Positions 17,732 to 26,007 of a stretch of DNA of 64,000 nucleotides are shown one piece after another. The notes under the pieces were generated by a model. It saw only the letters and a list, made by a program, of their open reading frames with translations, did not search any database and was not told the DNA's origin. Each line of letters begins with the position of its first letter. Position 1 is the first letter of the stretch. This stretch comes from Ignavibacteriota bacterium (lineage in GTDB: Bacteria > Bacteroidota > Ignavibacteria > Ignavibacteriales > Ignavibacteriaceae), in contig CP053446.1 of NCBI GenBank assembly GCA_013285405.1, positions 2,961,001 through 3,025,000 on the forward strand. The letters are read 5' to 3'. Made by a program: the position numbers and the translations under genes.

Positions 17732-18571
17732 ATGAAGCAATATCTTGAGTTAGTAAAAACAGTCATGGAAAATGGCGTAAGAAAACAAACACGAACAGGT
17801 GTTGATACGATCTCTTACTTTGGTGCTTTTTACAAAGTTGATTTGAAAGACGGATTTCCGCTTTTAACTACAAAAAAAATGCAATGGAAATCTTTATTAC
17901 ACGAAGTGTTGTGGTATTTGTCCGGTGAAAATCATATTAGAAATCTCAGACAACACACAAAAATCTGGGACGCATGGGCTGATGAGAATGGAGTTCTTGA
18001 AACTGCTTATGGTTATTACTGGCGACATTTTCCAAGCGCACAAAAAAACAAAAATGGTGAATGGGTCGTTCGTGAAGTTGATCAAATTCAATATGTAATT
18101 GATGAGATTAGAAGAAATCCCAACAGCAGAAGACTTGTAATTTCTGCATGGGAGCCGGGCAATGCAACGACAAGTAAACTTCCTCCTTGCCACTATACTT
18201 TTGTTTTCAATGTGAACGATGGAAAGCTGAATTGTCATCTGACTCAAAGATCAGGTGACATTGCTCTTGGTATTCCATTTAACTTAGCTGCCTACTCATT
18301 GCTGACCCAAGTAATTGCTCAACAAGTTGAGTTGGTACCTGGTCAGTTTGCGCATACAATTGTCGATGCTCATATTTATATCGGAGAGAAAGGAACAGAA
18401 AGTGAAAGATTTGATCATCTTGAAGGATTAAAAGAACAGTTAAAACGAGAGCCTTTACCTTTACCCAAACTGAAAATTGTAAATAAACCAATTGATCAAC
18501 TTAAGTTTGAGGATTTTGAATTGTTGCATTATCAGTATCACGATAAAATCAGTTTCGAGGTTGCTGTTTGA
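17732..18571 (+). CDS. thyA: Thymidylate synthase
   Basis: The 279-aa enzyme has the ThyA hallmarks: RTGVDTISYFG near the start, the nucleophile in LPPCHYTFVFNV, CHLTQRSGDIALGIPFNLA for nucleotide binding, and HIYIGEKGTE with the C-terminal FEVAV. It methylates dUMP to dTMP with methylene-tetrahydrofolate. The family's usual length is about 264-280. It overlaps folA by four bases (TTGA), which links dTMP synthesis to regeneration of the folate it oxidises. Upstream, 17659-17731 should hold the promoter; I saw no convincing consensus. Confidence 0.97.
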   Translation: MKQYLELVKTVMENGVRKQTRTGVDTISYFGAFYKVDLKDGFPLLTTKKMQWKSLLHEVLWYLSGENHIRNLRQHTKIWDAWADENGVLETAYGYYWRHFPSAQKNKNGEWVVREVDQIQYVIDEIRRNPNSRRLVISAWEPGNATTSKLPPCHYTFVFNVNDGKLNCHLTQRSGDIALGIPFNLAAYSLLTQVIAQQVELVPGQFAHTIVDAHIYIGEKGTESERFDHLEGLKEQLKREPLPLPKLKIVNKPIDQLKFEDFELLHYQYHDKISFEVAV

Positions 18572-19053
18572 AGTTAATAATCATTGCAGCGATTGCAAAG
18601 AATAATGTTATCGGAAAATTGAGTGGAGAGATGCCATGGCATATTAAAGAAGAGTTTCAGCATTTTAAACAAACAACCCTGGGATCAGCTATAATTATGG
18701 GAAGAAAAACATTTGAGACTCTTGGAAAACCACTTAAAGGAAGAGAAAATATTATTGTGACAAATAATAAGAATTACATTGTTGGTTTTGAAGAAGTGAA
18801 GATTTTTCATTCATTGGAACATTCGATAAACTATTGTAAGATAAAAAACTATGAAAGAGCTTTTATAATCGGAGGGGGAAATATCTATCAGCAGGCAATG
18901 TTTCTTGCAGATGAAATGATTTTATCGTTTATGAAATTTGAAGCGGACGGCGAAATAACTTTTCCTGAAATTAATAAAAGTGATTGGACAATTAATTCAA
19001 CTGAAGACAGAGAACAGTTTGAGATAAGAAGATATGTGAGAAAGAATGGCTAA
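18568..19053 (+). CDS. folA: Dihydrofolate reductase
   Basis: The 161-aa enzyme starts at a TTG that overlaps the thyA stop. Motifs are IIAAIAKNNVIG, MPWHIKEEFQHFK (substrate site), IIMGRKTFETLGKPL (NADPH site), NIIVTNN and AFIIGGGNIYQQAM. It reduces dihydrofolate made by ThyA with NADPH. Two-way overlaps (four bases with thyA, eight with mutL) indicate one tightly coupled transcript. The length is standard for bacterial DHFR. Confidence 0.97.
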   Translation: MKLIIIAAIAKNNVIGKLSGEMPWHIKEEFQHFKQTTLGSAIIMGRKTFETLGKPLKGRENIIVTNNKNYIVGFEEVKIFHSLEHSINYCKIKNYERAFIIGGGNIYQQAMFLADEMILSFMKFEADGEITFPEINKSDWTINSTEDREQFEIRRYVRKNG

Positions 19054-20896
19054 AAGAATTAAAATATTACCCGAAAATATTGCGAGTAAAATTGCTGCCG
19101 GGGAGGTTGTCCAACGACCTGAATCCGTTGTTAAAGAATTAATGGAAAACGCAATAGACGCTGATGCAAAATCTATTGAAGTAAGTATTAAGCGTGCCGG
19201 AAAGAATTTTATCCAGGTTTGTGATGATGGAATTGGAATGGCAGAAGAAGACATTATTCTATCCGTTCACAAACATGCAACCAGCAAGATAGCAGCATTT
19301 GAAGATCTTGAAGCAATAAAAACACTTGGATTTCGCGGCGAAGCATTGAGTTCAATTGCTGCGGTAAGTCAACTTGAAATAAGAAGCGAAACAAGAGAAG
19401 ACGAAATAGGTACGATATTACGAAATGATGAGTCAGGAAATGTAAAAGTTGATAAAGGCTCATTTCCGAAGGGAACTTGTGTCACTGTAAAAAATTTATT
19501 CTTCAATGTTCCTGCCAGACGAAAATTTCTAAAAACAGATACGACTGAATTCAAACACATTGTTGATTCATTTAACAGGATTGCATTAAGTCATTCTCAA
19601 ATTTCATTTAAATTTTTAAACGGCGTTGATGTTGTATTTGACTATCCTGCTGAAACACTTGCAGAGAGAGTTGGTCATGTGTTCGGTGAAAATATGACTG
19701 ATGCTTTGATACCTTTGGAAGAAAAGACGGATTTAATCAGTGTTCACGGTTATGTCGGGAAACCAAGCTTATTAAGAAAATCAAAAGGTGAACAGTATCT
19801 TTTTCTTAACTCCAGATTTATTACCAATAAAAATATAAATCATGCTGTCTTCACAGCTTATGAAAATATTCTTGAAAAAGGAGATTATCCTTTCTTCCTG
19901 CTTTTTATTGAGATTGATCCTGAACGAATTGATGTGAATATTCATCCAGCAAAACTTGAAGCAAAGTTCGATGACGAAAAAGACATTTATAATTTTATTC
20001 TTTCAGTGGTAAGAAAGAACATTGGATCGTTTGATTTGGTACCCTCGATGGTATTTAACGAAAATGAATTTTCAGAAGAGAAATTGATAGTCAATAAATT
20101 TCAGCCAGTCCTCCCGGGAGATTTTTCTGACAGACCAAAACGAGAAAGATATCAACAGGAAACTAAAAGATACTCAGAAGAAGAAATTGATTTACTTTTT
20201 GGCTCCATTACTGACGATGTTTTAATAAGAACCGAAAATAAATCTGAACAGAAAATTCCTTTCCAAAGTGAAAAGAAGGAAATACCTCACGATAAAGCTG
20301 ATCAAACCAAGAATGAAAATTCAGTTGAATCTCCTTTTATTATTCAGCTTCACAACAAGTATATTTTATCTCAAATAAAATCGGGATTAATGATAATTGA
20401 CCAGCACGTAGCACACGAAAGAATTCTCTATGAAAAAGTGTTGAACAGGCTTGATACAGATATACCGTTTTCTCAGCAATTACTTTTTCCCAAAAAAGTT
20501 AAAACCGATCCGGCAAGACTTGCGTTGTTAAAAGAACTTGAACCCTATTTAAGCCGGCTTGGTTTTCAAATAAAGTTTCAGGCGAAAGAAACCATAAAGA
20601 TTGAAGGCGTTCCTGATGACGTAAAAAAAGGTTCAGAGGAACAAGTTCTCTTTGATTTACTTGAAGAATACTCTTTAAATGAACGAGAGAAACATCTTGA
20701 ACAAAAAGATAATTTTGCAAAATCATTTTCCTGTAAAGCGGCTATTAAAGCCGGCGATAAACTTGATGAACGTGCAATGCGATTATTGATTGATCAACTT
20801 TTTGCTACATCAATGCCTTACGTTTGCCCGCACGGAAGACCAATTGTTATCAAAATATCATTAAATGAATTTGACAGAAGATTCGGCAGAACTTAA
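19046..20896 (+). CDS. mutL: DNA mismatch repair protein MutL
   Basis: The 616-aa protein has a complete GHKL ATPase N-terminus: IAAGEVVQRPESVVKELMENAIDA, CDDGIGM and TLGFRGEALSSI. A transducer domain follows with NVPARRKFLK and DVNIHPAKLE. After a variable linker (about residues 340-430) the dimerisation domain carries DQHVAHERILYE, close to the DQHAxxExxxxE endonuclease motif but with V in place of the first A, plus SCKAAIKAG and CPHGRPI. I infer an endonuclease-type MutL. It is co-translated with folA (eight-base overlap). Confidence 0.96.
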   Translation: MAKRIKILPENIASKIAAGEVVQRPESVVKELMENAIDADAKSIEVSIKRAGKNFIQVCDDGIGMAEEDIILSVHKHATSKIAAFEDLEAIKTLGFRGEALSSIAAVSQLEIRSETREDEIGTILRNDESGNVKVDKGSFPKGTCVTVKNLFFNVPARRKFLKTDTTEFKHIVDSFNRIALSHSQISFKFLNGVDVVFDYPAETLAERVGHVFGENMTDALIPLEEKTDLISVHGYVGKPSLLRKSKGEQYLFLNSRFITNKNINHAVFTAYENILEKGDYPFFLLFIEIDPERIDVNIHPAKLEAKFDDEKDIYNFILSVVRKNIGSFDLVPSMVFNENEFSEEKLIVNKFQPVLPGDFSDRPKRERYQQETKRYSEEEIDLLFGSITDDVLIRTENKSEQKIPFQSEKKEIPHDKADQTKNENSVESPFIIQLHNKYILSQIKSGLMIIDQHVAHERILYEKVLNRLDTDIPFSQQLLFPKKVKTDPARLALLKELEPYLSRLGFQIKFQAKETIKIEGVPDDVKKGSEEQVLFDLLEEYSLNEREKHLEQKDNFAKSFSCKAAIKAGDKLDERAMRLLIDQLFATSMPYVCPHGRPIVIKISLNEFDRRFGRT

Positions 20897-20905
20897 ATTT
20901 AAGTT
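20890..20905. promoter_or_regulatory. Perfect 16-bp palindrome at the mutL stop
   Basis: AACTTAAATTTAAGTT is a perfect palindrome that spans the mutL stop codon and lies about 40 bases before the mutase gene. It could be a weak terminator stem or an operator, but in AT-rich DNA it could also be chance. Confidence 0.25.
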
Positions 20906-20946
20906 TAATAAACAGGTAATTTTAATATCAATTCGAAAGAAAATTT

Positions 20947-22602
20947 ATGCTTGACAAAAAATACCTTGAGAAGAGAACAGAGTATGATGAAAAATTAAGA
21001 TCAATGAAAACTACAGGAATGAAGTTTACTTCAGTCAGCGGCGAAAAAATAGATCCGCTTTATGGTCCTGACGATGTTGAGAATATAAATTATCTGACTG
21101 ATATTGGTTTTCCTGGTGAGTATCCTTACACGAGAGGAATCCATCCTAATGGATACAGAGGGAAAATATGGACGATGCGGCAATTTGCTGGTTTCGGAAC
21201 TCCCGAAGACACAAACGAAAGATATCATTATTTGTTGAAGAGAGGACAAACCGGACTTTCAGTTGCCTACGATCTTCCGACACTTATGGGCTGGGATGCT
21301 GATTCACCATTAAGTGAAGGTGAAGTTGGTATTTGTGGTGTCGCAGTTTCATCAATAAAGGATATGGAAATTTTATTTGATAAAATTCCACTCGATAAAG
21401 TTTCTACATCAATGACTATCAACTCACCGGCAGCGATGATATTTGCAATGTATCTTGCAGTTGCACGCGATAGAAATATTACCTTTAATGATTTACGCGG
21501 AACTCTTCAAAACGATATTTTAAAAGAATATATAGCACAAAAAGAATATATCTATCCACCAAGACCTTCGATGAGAATAATAACAGATATGATTGAATAC
21601 TGTACGAATGAAGTTCCGCAATGGAATCCGGTTTCTGTAAGTGGATATCACATTCGGGAAGCAGGTTCAACAGCAGTTCAGGAATTAGCTTATACTTTGG
21701 CGGATGGTTTTGCTTATATCGAGGCATGCATTGAAAGAGGACTTGATGTTGATGCATTTGCACCAAGAATTTCTTATTTCTTTAACTCCCATCTTGATTT
21801 CTTTGAAGAGATAGCTAAGTTCCGTGCTGCACGAAGAATATTTGCAAAGAGAATGAAAGAAAAATACAAAGCAAAAAATCCGCGTTCATGGTGGATGAGA
21901 TTTCACACACAAACTGCAGGATGCACGTTGACCGCACAACAGCCGGAAAATAATATTGTCAGAACAGCTTTCCAGGCATTAGCTGGTGTACTCGGTGGAA
22001 CTCAATCTCTTCACACTAACTCAATGGATGAAACTCTTGCGCTGCCAAGTGAAAAAGCTGTGCGAATCGCACTCAGAACACAGCAAATAATCGCTTATGA
22101 AACCGGAGTGATTAATACAGTCGATCCGCTTGGAGGAAGTTATTATGTTGAAGCATTAACAGATAAAATGGAAGCAGAAACAAATAAAATATTTGATCAG
22201 ATAGATGCTATCGGTGGTGTTATTCCTGCAATTGAAGCAGGGTATTTCCAGAAGGAAATAGCTGATGCTGCATACAGATATCAGCAGGAAGTTGAAAGAA
22301 AAGAAAAATTTATCGTCGGTGTAAACGAATTTGTAGAAGAGAATGAAAAAATTGAAATTCCGATTTTAACTATTTCTCCCGAAGTTGAAATTGCACAAAA
22401 GAAAAGGCTTGCTGATCTGAAGCAAAGCAGAAATCAGAACGATGTTGATAATAGTCTTACAGAAATACTTGCAGCCGCTGAGAATGGAAATAATTTAATG
22501 CCGGTTTTTGTAAAAGCTGCACATAATAAAGTTACACTTGGTGAAATGGTCGGAGAGCTTAGAAAAGTTTTTGGAACTTATGATGAAGTAGTTGTATTCT
22601 GA
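20947..22602 (+). CDS. Methylmalonyl-CoA mutase, large (catalytic) subunit
   Basis: The 551-aa protein is the TIM-barrel part of an acyl-CoA mutase. It shows [81 protein letters not shown] and [21 protein letters not shown]. Its length equals the stand-alone large subunit, so the cobalamin-binding domain must come from a separate gene, which is not in this window. It interconverts methylmalonyl-CoA and succinyl-CoA. A related isobutyryl-CoA or ethylmalonyl-type mutase cannot be excluded. It overlaps the UbiA gene by one base. Confidence 0.9.
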   Translation: MLDKKYLEKRTEYDEKLRSMKTTGMKFTSVSGEKIDPLYGPDDVENINYLTDIGFPGEYPYTRGIHPNGYRGKIWTMRQFAGFGTPEDTNERYHYLLKRGQTGLSVAYDLPTLMGWDADSPLSEGEVGICGVAVSSIKDMEILFDKIPLDKVSTSMTINSPAAMIFAMYLAVARDRNITFNDLRGTLQNDILKEYIAQKEYIYPPRPSMRIITDMIEYCTNEVPQWNPVSVSGYHIREAGSTAVQELAYTLADGFAYIEACIERGLDVDAFAPRISYFFNSHLDFFEEIAKFRAARRIFAKRMKEKYKAKNPRSWWMRFHTQTAGCTLTAQQPENNIVRTAFQALAGVLGGTQSLHTNSMDETLALPSEKAVRIALRTQQIIAYETGVINTVDPLGGSYYVEALTDKMEAETNKIFDQIDAIGGVIPAIEAGYFQKEIADAAYRYQQEVERKEKFIVGVNEFVEENEKIEIPILTISPEVEIAQKKRLADLKQSRNQNDVDNSLTEILAAAENGNNLMPVFVKAAHNKVTLGEMVGELRKVFGTYDEVVVF

Positions 22603-23504
22603 TGAAACTATTTAAGTTTCTTCGGCTTATCCGTGTTCATCATTGGATCAAGAATGTTTTTGTTTTTGTTCCGTTGCTGTTTTCGCTCCATCTCTTTAAT
22701 AAAGTTTATTTCATAAAATCATTATATGCATTTATAGTATTTTGTCTCGCATCGAGTGCAATTTACGTTATCAATGATCTTGTTGATATTGATTCTGACC
22801 GGGTACATCCTGTAAAAAAGAACAGACCTTTACCCTCAGGAGCAATTTCTGTTTCAACGGCTGTCATTACTGCTTCAGCATTAGTAGTGATCGTATTCTG
22901 GACGATGATGTATTTTAATACCGAGTTCATTTTGCTGGTGGTAGCATTTATAGTTCTAAATGTTCTGTATTCATTCTGGTTAAAGAATATTGTTTTGCTT
23001 GATATATTTTCTATTGCTGCAGGTTTTTCAATGAGAGTACTTGCCGGCGCTTTTGTAATTCAGGTTCCAATATCAAGCTGGCTTATACTTACAACAATGT
23101 TTATATCCTTGTTTCTTGGTGTAATGAAGAGAAGATCAGAGCTTGTTCTAATCACTGAAGCCAGCAAGCAAATTCCGGATAACGCAGAGCAAAAAAGCAG
23201 AAAAGTTTTAACACAATACTCTCTTAACTTTGCAGATCAACTCGCCACAGTTGCTGCAACGGGTGTTATAGTTTGTTATGCATTATACACTGTGGCACCA
23301 AGAACTGTCTCTGCATTTCAGACTGAAAGACTAATTTATACAACTCCGTTTGTAGTATTCGGGATTTTCAGATTTATGTATCTTGAATACATTAACAGAA
23401 AAGGAGAAAACACTACCAGAACTCTGGCTTCTGATATACCGATGATATTGAATGTATTGGCTTATGCTGTCTTTACAATTTTCATTATTTATAAATTGAT
23501 CTAA
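22602..23504 (+). CDS. UbiA-family prenyltransferase (decaprenyl-phosphate phosphoribosyltransferase-like)
   Basis: The 300-aa membrane protein has about eight membrane segments. The first catalytic motif is NDLVDIDSDRVHPVKKNRPLPSG (NDxxDxxxD followed by HPxKKxRPLPSG), a form characteristic of the DPPR-synthase branch. The second is DIFSIAAGFSMRVLAGAF. That branch transfers phosphoribose to polyprenyl phosphate to make arabinose or related sugar donors; members outside actinobacteria may act on other substrates. It starts at the stop of the mutase gene, which may be only compact packing. Confidence 0.82.
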   Translation: MKLFKFLRLIRVHHWIKNVFVFVPLLFSLHLFNKVYFIKSLYAFIVFCLASSAIYVINDLVDIDSDRVHPVKKNRPLPSGAISVSTAVITASALVVIVFWTMMYFNTEFILLVVAFIVLNVLYSFWLKNIVLLDIFSIAAGFSMRVLAGAFVIQVPISSWLILTTMFISLFLGVMKRRSELVLITEASKQIPDNAEQKSRKVLTQYSLNFADQLATVAATGVIVCYALYTVAPRTVSAFQTERLIYTTPFVVFGIFRFMYLEYINRKGENTTRTLASDIPMILNVLAYAVFTIFIIYKLI

Positions 23505-23549
23505 GTATTTTTTATCAAAATCTGAAAAAGATTTTTATCAACTGATTTT

Positions 23550-24779
23550 ATGGATAATCAAATAATATATCTTATCATCTTAGTTGCGCTGAGTGCATTC
23601 TTTTCGGGGACTGAACTAGCCTTTGTTGTTGCAAATAAATTAAAAATTGAAGTAAGAGCACGAAAAAATAACATTGCAGCGTTAAGTGCAAAATACTTTA
23701 TCAATCATCCGCAGAATTTCTTCTCTACGATACTTATCGGAAATAATATTGTTAATATCAGTTATGCATCACTTGCAACTGTTTATTTAACATCTTTATT
23801 CGGCTGGTCAGAATTAAAAATTCTGATCGTAACCACAATCATCATTCTATTTCTTGGTGAAATTTTTCCAAAATATTTTGGAAGAGAACTTGCTGACCGT
23901 TTAGTCCTTTTAACTGCTCTTCCATTACGTCTTGCTTCGTATGTTCTGTTTCCGTTTGTTAAAATCACTTCCGCCATTTCAAACAGAGTTGTACAAACGT
24001 CAAGTCTTAAAACAGATAATATCTATCATCTTTTTGATAAAGAGGATATAAAAGGATTAGTGAAAGAAAGTGAAATAGCAGGTATAGTTGATAAAAGAGA
24101 CAGCATGCTTATCAATAAAGTAATTGAGCTTGGTGATCAGAGAGTGTATGAAGCTATGACTCCAAGAACAGAAATAATTGGTATTGAAATTACAAGAGAC
24201 ATTAAAGAAGTGCTTAAAGTTTTTGTTGAATCAGATTTTTCCAAACTGCCGGTTTATGAAGATAGTCTCGATAACATCAAAGGTGTGTTGCTTGCAAAAG
24301 ATCTTTTCAAATCTCCAGCTACAATAAAAGACATTCTTCGTGATGTCAGCTTTATTCCTGAAACCAAAAAAAGTTTTGAAGTGCTGAATGATTTTCTGGA
24401 AAAAAGAAATTCAGTTGCAATTGTAATTGATGAGTATGGCGGAACAGCAGGTATCGTGACAATTGAAGATATTCTCGAAGAATTATTTGGCGAGATTGAG
24501 GATGAATTTGATATTCAGGAGGATATATGCCGGAGGATCGCAAAAGATACTTACATCATCAGCGGTAAAGTTGAAGTAGATCATATCAATGAAAAATATA
24601 ATCTGAATATTGAGGAAGGGGATTACGAAACACTTTCAGGGTTTATTACATCAAAGTGCGGTAAAATTCCTGCTGAAGGTGAAGTCATCACAATCGATAA
24701 TTTCAGAATCCAGATAATTCGTGCAACTGCTCAGAAAGTTGATCTTGTAAAATTATCACTTCTCACTCCTTCAATTTGA
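23550..24779 (+). CDS. CNNM/CorC-type transporter (hemolysin-family, CBS domains)
   Basis: The 409-aa protein has an N-terminal CNNM (DUF21) membrane domain (LSAFFSGTELAFVVANKLKIEVRARKN, IGNNIVNISYASL), then a CBS pair (YEAMTPRTEIIGIE, SDFSKLPVYEDSLDNIKGVLLAKDLF and VIDEYGGTAGIVTIEDILEELFGEI), and a C-terminal CorC/HlyC domain (YETLSGFITSKCGKIPAEGE). The family moves or senses Mg2+/divalent cations in the inner membrane; the old name hemolysin is misleading. The next gene overlaps it by four bases. Confidence 0.9.
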   Translation: MDNQIIYLIILVALSAFFSGTELAFVVANKLKIEVRARKNNIAALSAKYFINHPQNFFSTILIGNNIVNISYASLATVYLTSLFGWSELKILIVTTIIILFLGEIFPKYFGRELADRLVLLTALPLRLASYVLFPFVKITSAISNRVVQTSSLKTDNIYHLFDKEDIKGLVKESEIAGIVDKRDSMLINKVIELGDQRVYEAMTPRTEIIGIEITRDIKEVLKVFVESDFSKLPVYEDSLDNIKGVLLAKDLFKSPATIKDILRDVSFIPETKKSFEVLNDFLEKRNSVAIVIDEYGGTAGIVTIEDILEELFGEIEDEFDIQEDICRRIAKDTYIISGKVEVDHINEKYNLNIEEGDYETLSGFITSKCGKIPAEGEVITIDNFRIQIIRATAQKVDLVKLSLLTPSI

Positions 24780-25177
24780 GTGGTCAAAAGCAAATTATTC
24801 TTTTTGACGGAGTCTGTAATTTTTGCAGTTTCTGGGTTAACTTCGTAATTAAAAGAGATGCAAAAGATATTTTCAGGTTTGCTTCACTTCAATCCGATAT
24901 TTCAAAAAATCTGATGCGAAAATTTAATTTTGACAGCACTTCGCTGGATACATTTGTTTTAATTGCTGATGATAAATTATATACAAAATCCACAGCAGCA
25001 CTTCGGGTATGTAAAGAACTTAAAAGTCCGCTTAGAATAATTTATCCTCTGATAACATTTCCGAAATTTATTCGGGATTTTATTTACGATCTGATAGCAA
25101 AACATCGTTACAAAATTTTTGGAAAAAGGGAAGTATGTTATCTTCCATCAAGCAATATCAACAAATTTCTTAAATAA
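24776..25177 (+). CDS. DCC-family thiol-disulfide oxidoreductase-like protein (DUF393)
   Basis: The 133-aa protein (TTG start overlapping the previous stop) begins IILFDGVCNFCSFWVNFVIKRD, the DxxCxxC signature of the DCC family. It continues with the usual FRFASLQS, KSTAALRVCKEL and YDLIAKHRYKIFGKREVCYLPS. Family members have a thioredoxin-like fold and a presumed redox role; the substrate is unknown. The 168 bases after it carry no supported gene. Confidence 0.88.
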   Translation: MSGQKQIILFDGVCNFCSFWVNFVIKRDAKDIFRFASLQSDISKNLMRKFNFDSTSLDTFVLIADDKLYTKSTAALRVCKELKSPLRIIYPLITFPKFIRDFIYDLIAKHRYKIFGKREVCYLPSSNINKFLK

Positions 25178-25345
25178 AAAACAATTCTTACTTCTGACAG
25201 GAAACGAAATTTCAACTGTTCAAGAACCGGATGAAGCGGAAGAAAAGATCAAAATTCAGTAAATTAACGACCACAAAAATTAATTAACTTCGTATTATGG
25301 CTTAGTCAGCCAACGAATATTTCAAAACAAAAAAAAGTTTTAACA

Positions 25346-25909
25346 ATGGCAATTCAAGCTAATAATATTAGAAAAGGAATGGTAATTTTATTTGAGGGTT
25401 CTCCTTGTAAAGTGATGGAGTTTCATCATCATACACCCGGTAATTTGAGAGCAATGGTGCAAACACGTTTAAGAGATCTTATCAGCGGAAATTCATTCGA
25501 ACATCGTTTTCGTTCAATCGATTCGCTTGAAATTGTAATTCTCGAACAACATAAAGTGGAATATCTTTATTCGGATGACTCCCATCATCATTTTATGAAT
25601 ACTGAAAATTATGAACAAATTGCTTTAAACAAAGATGATGTCGGTGATGCTGATAGATGGTTTGTACCTGGCTTAAAGATAGAAGTGGAACTTTATAATG
25701 GCTCACCGATTGGTGTAGAACTTCCTTCTTCAATGGTATTGGAAGTAGTTGAAACAGAACCTCAACTTAAAGGTGCCACTGCATCAAATCTAAATAAACC
25801 AGCTAAATTGGAGAATGGCGTAACAATTCAAGTTCCACCTTTTATAGCAATTGGTGAGCGCATTCGTGTCAATCCAAATGAATCAAGATATATTGAACGG
25901 GCGAAGTAA
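25346..25909 (+). CDS. efp: Elongation factor P
   Basis: The 187-aa protein has the three EF-P barrels. The N-terminal KOW-like domain contains [25 protein letters not shown], with the modification-loop residue region in the [10 protein letters not shown] turn. The middle domain is followed by the C-terminal signature [16 protein letters not shown]... and [21 protein letters not shown] relieves ribosome stalling at polyproline stretches. The loop carries N in NLRAM where E. coli has the modified lysine (K34), suggesting an unmodified or differently modified form. Transcribed alone. Confidence 0.95.
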   Translation: MAIQANNIRKGMVILFEGSPCKVMEFHHHTPGNLRAMVQTRLRDLISGNSFEHRFRSIDSLEIVILEQHKVEYLYSDDSHHHFMNTENYEQIALNKDDVGDADRWFVPGLKIEVELYNGSPIGVELPSSMVLEVVETEPQLKGATASNLNKPAKLENGVTIQVPPFIAIGERIRVNPNESRYIERAK

Positions 25910-26007
25910 AGTGAGTTGAAGGTTAAGTTCGATAGGACAATTTCATATTGAATTTTCTGAGAATCAATTAGTATCAAATATCAAAAGTCAAAAATCAAGT
26001 TTAAGTT

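Noticed and set aside
25178..25345. Short frame ending ...EPDEAEEKIKIQ between the DCC gene and efp
   Set aside because: It has a protein-like end but no start codon or ribosome binding site; most likely the efp leader region.
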